A DNA stretch of 64,000 nt from Sphingopyxis sp. H115 (GTDB lineage Bacteria > Pseudomonadota > Alphaproteobacteria > Sphingomonadales > Sphingomonadaceae): positions 186,001 to 250,000 of the forward strand of contig NZ_LNSA01000002.1 in the NCBI RefSeq assembly GCF_001468465.1, written 5' to 3'. Under the pieces are notes generated by a model. It was not told where the DNA came from and searched no databases. It worked only from the letters and a program-made list of their open reading frames with translations. Each line of letters begins with the position of its first letter. Positions within the stretch are counted from its first letter, which is position 1. A program made the position numbers and the translations under genes. Positions 57,611 to 64,000 of this stretch are shown here, in pieces.

Positions 57611-57880
57611 TCAATCCGCGGCAGGCGCCTCGCCTTCGTCGGCCTTGTCTTCGAACCAGGCCTCGACCTCCCCCGACAGCTTGATCGTCATCGGCTGGCC
57701 GAAACGGTCCTTCGATTTGCCTGCGGCGACGCGGATCCAGCCTTCAGAGATCGAATATTCCTCGACGTCGGTGCGCTCCTTGCCCTTGAAGCGGATTCCG
57801 ATGCCGCGTTGCAGCACCTCCATGTCGAAATGCGGCGAGCGCGGATTGGTCGACAGATGATCGGGGGGCGTATCGGTCAT
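57611..57880 (-). CDS. DUF3297-family protein
   Basis: An 89-residue soluble protein: MTDTPPDHLSTNPRSPHFD opens the family pattern, followed by GIGIRFKGKERTDVEEYSIS and WIRVAAGKSKDRFGQP. Conserved in proteobacteria; function unknown. Start at ATG 57880 chosen because the extra N-terminal residues of a longer frame are not family-like. Confidence 0.88.
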   Translation of the reverse strand: MTDTPPDHLSTNPRSPHFDMEVLQRGIGIRFKGKERTDVEEYSISEGWIRVAAGKSKDRFGQPMTIKLSGEVEAWFEDKADEGEAPAAD

Positions 57881-57974
57881 GAACTTATTTCCCAAAAAAT
57901 GATGGCGCGGCCCTAGCTGGACCGCGCCATGATCGTCAATCATTGAGAAACGGAATCGGCCCGCTCTACATAAG

Positions 57975-60260
57975 CTAGAAACCGGCCTTCAGCGTCACGA
58001 AGAATTGCTGCGGCGCGCCAGCGAGCAGCGTCTGCGCATCGCCGCTATTGGCAAAGCCGTTGGTGCCGATCGTCGAGACATATTCCTTGTCGAACAGGTT
58101 GGTCGCATTCGCCTGGATCGAGATGCGCTCGTTCAGCCGGTATCCGATACTCGCGTCGACGATGATAAAGCCGCCAACCTCGGCGTCATTCTCATAAGAA
58201 TAATAGCGTTTCGACGTGTAATTGGCACCGACGCGCGCGAAGAAATCGCCATTGTCCCAAGTGACCTCACCCTTCGCAAGATGCTTGGGCGAATTGACCA
58301 CCGTTTTTCCTGCGGTCGCCGCCACCACGACATTCGCGGCGGTCACGACGTCGTCCTGATATTCGGAATCATTGTAGGCGTAGGAGGCGAAGAGCGAAAG
58401 TTCGGGGGTGACGCGATACGTCCCCGCCGCCTCGACGCCCCACGAACGCACGTCGCCGACATTGCTGAGGATCGCCGGATTGCCCTGGATTCCCGAACCG
58501 TTGGCAAAGGCAATGATGCGGTCCTTGAAGTCGACATAATAGCCCGCGATCACCGCCTGGAAGCGCGACGACTTGGTTCGAAAACCCAATTCATAGGTCG
58601 TCGAGGTCTCGGGCTTCAGGTCGAGCGCGTCGAAGCCCGCCTGCGTCGTCGCGAAGGGGCCGCCGGTCGCCGACGATTCGAACGCGCGCATATTCTCGGT
58701 ATAGCTCGCGAACAGCTCGTTATCGTCGTTCAGGCGATAGAGCAGACCCGCCTGCGGCAGGAACCAGTCCTTCGCCTCGGTGCGGCCCGAGGCGAGGCCG
58801 CCGCTGACGACCGGTGTCGCGTTATTGGTGACGCGCAGCCCTTTCCACCCCGCGTTGATCTGGAAGCGGCCAAGGTCGAGCGTATCCTGCACATGATATT
58901 GCAGCGTCTGCGTGTTGAAATCGAATTCCCATTGGGTCGCCAGCGGATCGGTCGGGAATTTCAGGCTGCTGCGGCTCGGCGCGCCAGCGGTGTCGGCAAG
59001 GCCATAGAAGCGGCGCGCCTGGTTGAAGTCGTTGTCCTCGTACCACATGCCGAGTTCAATCGTGTTCGCGCCGAGCGTGAACAGGCTGGAGGCGACGATG
59101 CCATAGCGTTCGATCTCATATTCGGTGGTGCGGATCGTGATCGGGGCGCCGCCGGGGGTGGTGACATACGGGGTGAACCAAATCCCGCGTCCCTCGTTGC
59201 CGTGATAATAGCCGGTGACCTTCATCGTCCAATAGTCGTTCAGCGGCGCATCGACCCCGACGCCGGCAAGCCAGTCCTTACGCAGGCCGGCAGCATCATA
59301 ATAAGCATCGTCGACTGTGGCGACCGGTGCGGGAAAGGCAAGCCCCGCCGACGGATAGGGAAGCGGGGCGCCGCCATTCTGAGCAACCTGGTTCTGGAAG
59401 ATTTTGGCGACCTCGACCGCGAGATCCCAGTCTTTCGCATAATTGTCCCAGCCGTAGCCGAGACGGCCAATCATGTCCGCACTCATGTCCTGATAGTCGT
59501 TCTCGCGGCGATCCGAATAGTTGACGAAACCGAAGAACTGGCCGTCACCGACCGGCTGGACGATGCGCGCATTGGCCTGGTGCTGGCGCTGGACGCCGTC
59601 GCCCTTCCACTTGTCGGCATCCTGCCAAGCGTAGCTCAGCGACAGGCGCGGTCCGCCCGACAGGATGTCTCCGCTGTCGAGGCGGATGAAGGCGCGCTTG
59701 GTGTCTTCGCTGCCATAGGTGCCCGACGCCTCGATCCCGAACATATCGGCCGGCTCGCGCGAGAAAAATTCGATCGTACCGCCAAGGTTGCTCGTCGATG
59801 CCGCCGCCAGCGAGCCCGCGCCCTGCGCCACTTCGACGCGGCCGACATTTTCACTGATGATCGCGCGGCTGATGTGGAGGCCGTTGTGGTTGCCGTAATT
59901 CATGTCGCCGAGCGGGATGCCGTCGAGCGTGAAACCAAGCTGGTTCTGCGAAAAACCGCGGATCGAGATGCGCGCCGACCATTCATAGGCGCCGAACGGG
60001 TCGGCCGCCTGGAAATTGACCCCCGGCAGCTTGTCAATCGCCTTCAAGGGGCTGATCCCCGACACTTCGAGCGCGATATCGGCGGCGCCGAGTTCCTGCA
60101 CCTGTCGCGCCTGACCGCGCCCGAGCACGACGATCTCCTCGCCGTCGGTGGCCGCATCGACGGCGTCGACCGCGGCCTCTTCGGCAAAGGCCGGCGTCGC
60201 GGCCAGCATGGCGATCGCGGCGGCCCCGGCCTGCAGGCGGTTCCTGAACTGATAGGTCAT
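57975..60260 (-). CDS. TonB-dependent outer-membrane receptor
   Basis: A 761-residue receptor. The signal peptide ends TPAFAEE; a TonB-box-like stretch EEIVVLG is followed by the plug domain (KAIDKLPGVNFQAADPFG, SARISIRGFSQNQLGFTLDGIPLGDMNYG) and a beta-barrel ending in Phe (VTLKAGF). The plug resembles receptors of unknown substrate in sphingomonads. No siderophore genes are adjacent, but a PepSY protein starts at the far end of the window. Start ATG 60260. Confidence 0.94.
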   Translation of the reverse strand: MTYQFRNRLQAGAAAIAMLAATPAFAEEAAVDAVDAATDGEEIVVLGRGQARQVQELGAADIALEVSGISPLKAIDKLPGVNFQAADPFGAYEWSARISIRGFSQNQLGFTLDGIPLGDMNYGNHNGLHISRAIISENVGRVEVAQGAGSLAAASTSNLGGTIEFFSREPADMFGIEASGTYGSEDTKRAFIRLDSGDILSGGPRLSLSYAWQDADKWKGDGVQRQHQANARIVQPVGDGQFFGFVNYSDRRENDYQDMSADMIGRLGYGWDNYAKDWDLAVEVAKIFQNQVAQNGGAPLPYPSAGLAFPAPVATVDDAYYDAAGLRKDWLAGVGVDAPLNDYWTMKVTGYYHGNEGRGIWFTPYVTTPGGAPITIRTTEYEIERYGIVASSLFTLGANTIELGMWYEDNDFNQARRFYGLADTAGAPSRSSLKFPTDPLATQWEFDFNTQTLQYHVQDTLDLGRFQINAGWKGLRVTNNATPVVSGGLASGRTEAKDWFLPQAGLLYRLNDDNELFASYTENMRAFESSATGGPFATTQAGFDALDLKPETSTTYELGFRTKSSRFQAVIAGYYVDFKDRIIAFANGSGIQGNPAILSNVGDVRSWGVEAAGTYRVTPELSLFASYAYNDSEYQDDVVTAANVVVAATAGKTVVNSPKHLAKGEVTWDNGDFFARVGANYTSKRYYSYENDAEVGGFIIVDASIGYRLNERISIQANATNLFDKEYVSTIGTNGFANSGDAQTLLAGAPQQFFVTLKAGF

Positions 60261-60624
60261 GGCGTGAGATCCCCTTGTCCCGGCACCGAAATGGCCCGGG
60301 GTCGCGGGGGCTTTAGGGACGCGATATTGCTTTGCGGCGGCGAAGGCGTGACGCGCCGATGACGGAAAGAAGAAAGATCGGCGGCAGCGCCAATACCCCT
60401 CGAGGGCCATTGCGGCTGCGCTCTTTTGTCGCAATTCGGGCACGGCATCCCGAAAAAGAGGGTTAAGCGGAAAAAATTACCACAAGCGCGAACGTGCCGT
60501 CACCCGGCTGACATGATGGCTTTCAAACATGGTTATCTAGTATTAATCAATTGAAATAATGGAACTATTTTTGACGGGCTTTTCTTATGGTTCGTGGGGG
60601 ACCCCAGAATCAAGGAGAGCTTCA
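60261..60624. other. divergent promoter region, TonB receptor / collagen-like lipoprotein
   Basis: No gene is seen in these 364 bases. Bases 60470-60600 are markedly AT-richer than the surroundings, with runs such as AAAAAATTA, TATTAATCAATTGAAATAATGG and CTATTTTTGACGG. This fits promoters for the collagen-like lipoprotein on the plus strand; no -10/-35 pair was convincing. A ribosome site AAGGAGAG precedes the start at 60625. Confidence 0.5.
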
Positions 60625-61602
60625 ATGCATTTGTCTCGTCTTGAATTTCGCCCGGCCTGCCTGCTTTTGATCCCGGCATGCCTGACCCTCGCCGCCTGCG
60701 AATCGTCGGGCAACTATCGCGTCGGCAGCGTCGGTCCCGGCGGAGCGACGGGCGCGACCGGTCCCGCAGGTCCGGTCGGCCCCACCGGCGCGACCGGCCC
60801 GGCCGGTCCTGCAGGACCCGCAGGCCCAGCCGGCCCCGCAGGCAGCGGCCTCGCCCTTGGCGATGCAGGCGCCCTCGCGGTTGGCGGCCTTGTGGGTCCC
60901 GGCGGCGTTGCCGGCACCGGACTGCTCGCGAACACCGGCGACCCGCAGAACGTCAATCCCGTGATCGGCGGAGTGCTGGTCAAGACGGGCGGCCTCGTCA
61001 ACGTCGTCGCCGACAAGGGCCTCCTGCTCGCCAATGCCGTAGACGGCAAGGTGCCGGGCGGCACCAATCTCGTCGGCACCGTCATCGGCGTCGTGAAGGC
61101 GACAGGCGTGACCCTCGTCCAGACCGGAGGCGGCCAGCAATATCTGGTCGACGGCCTCACCGCCGCCCCCGGCCAACTCGTGACCGCGACGATCGGCAAG
61201 GCAACGGCGCTGGGCAGCCCCAATGCCTCGCCGCTGATCGGCGCGAGCATCCTGTCGCCCGGCCAGAAGAATGGCAGCCTGCTGACCGTCGGCGTCGGAT
61301 CGGCCGGCCAGCTCGTCACCCTGCAACCGGGCACCGGCGGCAATCTCCTCGGCGGCGTCACCGGCGGCCTGGCCGGCGGGACTCCCGGCGGTACCGCCGG
61401 ATCGCCAACGACGCTCGTCAGCAATGTCGTCACGACCGCGACCGGGGCGCTCGGACAGGTGACGAACGGGACGGCAGGAGGCTTGACCGGCGGCCGCGCG
61501 ACCGGCGACCCGGCCGCTCTTCCGGTGACTGGGCTCGTCTCCGGGGTCACCGACACCGTCGGAACGCTGCTTGGCGGTCTCAATCCCAAGGGCGGCAACT
61601 GA
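60625..61602 (+). CDS. collagen-like lipoprotein
   Basis: A 325-residue exported lipoprotein. The lipobox TLAAC puts the lipid on Cys25; residues 37-72 are twelve perfect Gly-X-Y triplets rich in GPA/GAT, enough for a short collagen-like trimer stalk. The long remaining part is Gly/Ala/Val-rich with quasi-repeats (TGLLANTGDPQNV, LVGTVIGVVKATGVTLVQTGG, TGNLLGGVTGGLAGG-like), perhaps beta-helical. It shares a transcript with the TpsB-like gene (8-base gap), suggesting that gene's transporter handles it. ATG 60625 follows AAGGAGAG. Confidence 0.82.
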   Translation: MHLSRLEFRPACLLLIPACLTLAACESSGNYRVGSVGPGGATGATGPAGPVGPTGATGPAGPAGPAGPAGPAGSGLALGDAGALAVGGLVGPGGVAGTGLLANTGDPQNVNPVIGGVLVKTGGLVNVVADKGLLLANAVDGKVPGGTNLVGTVIGVVKATGVTLVQTGGGQQYLVDGLTAAPGQLVTATIGKATALGSPNASPLIGASILSPGQKNGSLLTVGVGSAGQLVTLQPGTGGNLLGGVTGGLAGGTPGGTAGSPTTLVSNVVTTATGALGQVTNGTAGGLTGGRATGDPAALPVTGLVSGVTDTVGTLLGGLNPKGGN

Positions 61603-61610
61603 TACCGCCC

Positions 61611-63245
61611 ATGTGCATTCTGCACAAAGCCTGTGCCGCGGCGGCGGGAGCCCTGCTCCTTCCCGTCGCGGCGCTCGCCGCCCGGCCGACGGCAACGCCG
61701 CTCGACGGTCGCCCGCCGCTTGCCCCCGGTTCGCGCGAGCGCGAGCCGCTCCCCGATCCCGAAACCAACAGCCTGTCCTTCGGCAAGGTCGACCTCGGCG
61801 CGCGCGCCGACGTGACGATCCGCGAAATCCGCTTCGTCGGCGCCGGCGTTCCCGCCAATGTCGCCCGCGCGGCGCAGCGCTTTGTCGGCAAGCGCGCATC
61901 GGCGGACAATCTTGCCAAACTCGCCGCCGCGATGACGCGCGCCTATAACCGGTCGAGCGTCGCGCTCTTCACCCTCGTCATTCCCGAGCAGGATTTGTCG
62001 GAGGGCGTTGTCACCGTCGCCTCGGCCGAAGGCCATATCGCTGCCGTCACCCTCAGCGGCGAAAAGGAAGGCGGCCCCGCGCCACTGATCGAAAAAATGG
62101 CCGCACCGCTGCGCAGCCAGCAACCCTTGCCGCGCGCCCGCTTCGAACGCGCGCTCGGCAATATCGGCGACGTCCCCGGCGTCACCGTCACCCCGACGCT
62201 CGCGCTCGGCAGCGAGCCCGGCGCGGTCGCGCTCGACCTCGCGCTCGACGCGAAAAAGCCCACTATCGGCGTCGGTTTCACGACGCGCACCAGCCCGTTC
62301 GTCGACGACGGGATCCTCGAAGCCAATGCGCGCGGAACCAGCCTGTTTCGCGGCGGCGACGAAACCCGGCTGACCGGCGCCGCGGCGGTCAATCTCAAAT
62401 CCCTGCTTTATCTCGCGGCGAGCCACTCGACGCCGATCGGCGCCGACGGGACCCGCTTCGAACTGACCGCGGCGGCGCTGCGCACCCGTCCGAAAGGCCC
62501 GGCGATCGACGGCGAGGCGTGGAGCGCCGGCGCCGGCGTCTCCCATCCGCTGATCCGCGCGACGCGGCGCAATCTGATTGCGTCGGCGCGGATCGACTAT
62601 CTCGATTCGAAGAATGCGCTGTTCGGATCGACGATCGCCGCCGAAAAAACCTGGACTGCGAGCGGCAACCTGGCCTTCCGCCTCACCGAGGACCGCACCG
62701 TCATCGGCGCGCGGATCGGCGGCGCCAAGGGGCTCGACATCGCTGGCGCGCGGGTCGATCCCGGCGCGGGCGAGGCGGGCTTCCTCTATGCCGACGCCAG
62801 CGTCGAGGCGAACCAGGCGATCGGCAAGGCGGCGATCGTGCGGTTCGCGGCGACGGGACGCTGGACGCGCGACCGCCTGCCCGCCGCGCAACGTTTCAGC
62901 GTCGGCGGCGCCAGCTTTGGCCGCGCCTTCGACGACGGGCTGGTCAACGGCGACCGCGGCGTCGCGACCTTCGGCGAGATCGCGTGGCGGCCGCTGCGCG
63001 GCGGCAAGTTCGCCAAAAGCGAGATCTACACCTTCGCCGACTATGCCGAAGTCACCCTGCTCGAGCGGACGACGATCCCCCGCACCGATTTCCGCCTCGG
63101 CAGCTGGGGCGGCGGGGTGCGCCTGTCCTATGCCGAAAATGCGACGATCGGGCTCGAACTCGCCGATGCATGGAAACAGCCGGTGCCAGGGTTCGACCAG
63201 GACTGGCGCGTGGCGCTCAGCTGGAAATTGTCTATCCGGCCCTGA
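61611..63245 (+). CDS. TpsB/ShlB/FhaC-family outer-membrane transporter
   Basis: A 544-residue protein with a signal peptide (to LAARP), POTRA-type domains (about 65-190: DVTIREIRFVGAGVPANVARAAQRFVGKR, VVTVASAEGHIAAVTLSG) and a beta-barrel (about 195-544). The conserved VGGASFGRAFDDGLVNGDRGV marks the family. It would secrete a partner protein to the surface; the adjacent collagen-like lipoprotein is the only candidate. A classical TpsA with an N-terminal TPS domain is absent. Start ATG 61611. Confidence 0.9.
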   Translation: MCILHKACAAAAGALLLPVAALAARPTATPLDGRPPLAPGSREREPLPDPETNSLSFGKVDLGARADVTIREIRFVGAGVPANVARAAQRFVGKRASADNLAKLAAAMTRAYNRSSVALFTLVIPEQDLSEGVVTVASAEGHIAAVTLSGEKEGGPAPLIEKMAAPLRSQQPLPRARFERALGNIGDVPGVTVTPTLALGSEPGAVALDLALDAKKPTIGVGFTTRTSPFVDDGILEANARGTSLFRGGDETRLTGAAAVNLKSLLYLAASHSTPIGADGTRFELTAAALRTRPKGPAIDGEAWSAGAGVSHPLIRATRRNLIASARIDYLDSKNALFGSTIAAEKTWTASGNLAFRLTEDRTVIGARIGGAKGLDIAGARVDPGAGEAGFLYADASVEANQAIGKAAIVRFAATGRWTRDRLPAAQRFSVGGASFGRAFDDGLVNGDRGVATFGEIAWRPLRGGKFAKSEIYTFADYAEVTLLERTTIPRTDFRLGSWGGGVRLSYAENATIGLELADAWKQPVPGFDQDWRVALSWKLSIRP

Positions 63246-63693
63246 CCGCGGGATCCAGCACCTGAGCGGCGCTGTGAAGCGCGTCGGCGAGCGGGTAGAG
63301 TTCGTGCTCCTCGCGCTCGATCCGCATCGTGAGCTGGCCGAATATGCTTCGCGTCGCGCGGCAGAAACCGGGCCAGTCCGCCGCCACCCGCGCGCCGGTC
63401 CACATCTCGTCATAAGCGACATAATCCGCCGACAGGCTTCCCATTTCCAGCTCGAACGCACGCGTCGTCCGCATCAGGCCGGGGTCGCCCGTCGCCATCA
63501 GCCGCGGATATAATATCCAGTCCTCGCATTTCAGGTGCCGAACCAGCGCCTCGCGAAGCGCGCCGCGCGCCGACGCCAGTTCGCTTGCCTCGGGGGGATG
63601 CGCCGCATCGGTCATCGCAAGGATGATCCGCGACAGCGTGACGAGCGCCGCATGTTCGGCGCGCAGTCGCTGCATCTCGCGGCTCAAGGGCAT
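63232..63693 (-). CDS. hemerythrin-like HHE-domain protein
   Basis: A 153-residue helical protein. His/Glu residues expected for a di-iron site appear in RAEHAALVTLSR, HLKCEDWILYPRLM, and EREEHELYPLADAL. It may bind oxygen, NO or iron. Start at ATG 63693. It overlaps the TpsB-like gene end by 14 bases convergently. Confidence 0.85.
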   Translation of the reverse strand: MPLSREMQRLRAEHAALVTLSRIILAMTDAAHPPEASELASARGALREALVRHLKCEDWILYPRLMATGDPGLMRTTRAFELEMGSLSADYVAYDEMWTGARVAADWPGFCRATRSIFGQLTMRIEREEHELYPLADALHSAAQVLDPAVRAG

Positions 63694-63916
63694 AGTGGCT
63701 CCAGCGATGCGAGCGGTCCCTCGACACGCATCATAGACCGCCCGGTGTGAAAGGAAAGTGAATCGACCCGTCTTGCTTGCACCGGCCCTGGTTGGCCCGA
63801 TTGATAGCGTAGCTGGCCCGAACGATGGAATCTTCGATGTGAAACCGGTTGTCAATCGGGTCGTCAGGCCATAGGGCGCTATTGATTTTTCCTCGCAATA
63901 GCAGCAACCTTTGCCC
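63694..63916. other. divergent intergenic region, hemerythrin-like / PepSY
   Basis: No gene is seen. One perfect inverted repeat, GCTATTG (63878-63884) and CAATAGC (63896-63902), lies 15 bases upstream of the PepSY start and could bind a regulator. It does not match a Fur box. Confidence 0.5.
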
Positions 63917-64000
63917 ATGCAACGCGCGACCATCCGCATATGGTTCCTGATCCACAAATGGACGAGCATCGTCTGCACCGCATTCCTGCTCATGCTGTGT
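63917..64000 (+). CDS. PepSY-associated membrane protein, partial
   Basis: Only the first 28 codons are inside the window. The opening (IRIWFLIHKWTSIVCTAF) is characteristic of PepSY transmembrane proteins, many of which are linked to TonB-dependent siderophore reductases. The gene continues past the right edge. Confidence 0.7.
   Translation, partial: MQRATIRIWFLIHKWTSIVCTAFLLMLC

Noticed and set aside
58005-60362. 785-codon open frame on the plus strand opposite the TonB receptor
   Set aside because: The composition is that of a GC-skew shadow, rich in Arg, Ala and Asp without domains; the minus strand codes for a clear receptor.
60733-60845. CRISPR or tandem satellite
   Set aside because: The repeated DNA is a short Gly-X-Y coding repeat; units are 9 bases, without spacers.
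60714-63461. 915-codon open frame on the minus strand opposite the collagen-like and TpsB genes
   Set aside because: It crosses two well-supported genes and reads as low-complexity Arg/Ala-rich sequence.

Overview
The window is GC-rich chromosomal DNA from an alphaproteobacterium of the order Sphingomonadales, most likely a Sphingopyxis- or Sphingomonas-like organism. The evidence is the gene content: an 85-residue ATP synthase epsilon subunit, NDUFA12 and DUF2155 beside aat, an S24 repressor with a divergent small gene, an exosortase-A-type glycosylation pair, and a TonB-dependent receptor with periplasmic and outer-membrane neighbours. No phage, integrase, transposase, CRISPR array, rRNA or tRNA was recognised. 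The species name is an inference.

Region 1-9.6 kb: an edge-truncated alpha/beta hydrolase; a DAG-kinase-like protein overlapping a metallophosphoesterase; a two-gene unit of an unrecognised protein and an APH-type kinase; rplM-rpsI; ctaA (heme A synthase) with a downstream exported protein; an M48/PDZ protease; msrA.

Region 9.6-17.8 kb: a complete yfiR-yfiN-yfiB-type c-di-GMP switch (periplasmic inhibitor, GGDEF cyclase, OmpA lipoprotein), a DUF2059 protein, galU, aqpZ, a soluble chemoreceptor-like protein, a small lipoprotein, and an S24-family repressor facing two small genes across a control region with TAGGA-N4-TCCTA palindromes.

Region 17.8-30 kb: a membrane protein and an exosortase-A-associated glycosyltransferase (minus strand) diverge from a 54-residue small protein and an O-glycosylation ligase. 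Topoisomerase IB and MscS follow, then MaoC hydratase, thiolase, a carboxymuconolactone-decarboxylase-like protein and an ABM monooxygenase. soxR comes next, with a recognisable SoxR-type promoter firing into a glyoxalase-family gene, then a flavin-type PNPOx protein, a dipeptide epimerase and a DUF1232 protein.

Region 30-41.6 kb: priA; two paralogous exported HExxH/TPR proteins flanking a PEP-mutase/isocitrate-lyase-family gene; DUF1203-ada; a trypsin-like protease with two internal membrane segments; two hydrolases; a Cys-rich lipoprotein.

Region 41.6-52.3 kb: the F1 ATP synthase operon atpHAGDC with a terminator, an orphan cpaF, a small membrane protein, an exported methyltransferase, aat (apparently without a canonical start codon) convergently overlapping a DUF2155 gene, NDUFA12, DUF192 and recX.

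Region 52.3-64 kb: a fatty-acyl-AMP ligase, a REP-type inverted repeat, a PAS-GGDEF-EAL protein, a CHAP amidase, DUF3297, a TonB-dependent receptor, and divergently a collagen-like lipoprotein plus a TpsB/ShlB-type outer-membrane transporter. A hemerythrin-like protein and the start of a PepSY membrane protein complete the window. The collagen-like lipoprotein/TpsB pair is the best candidate for a poorly described system.
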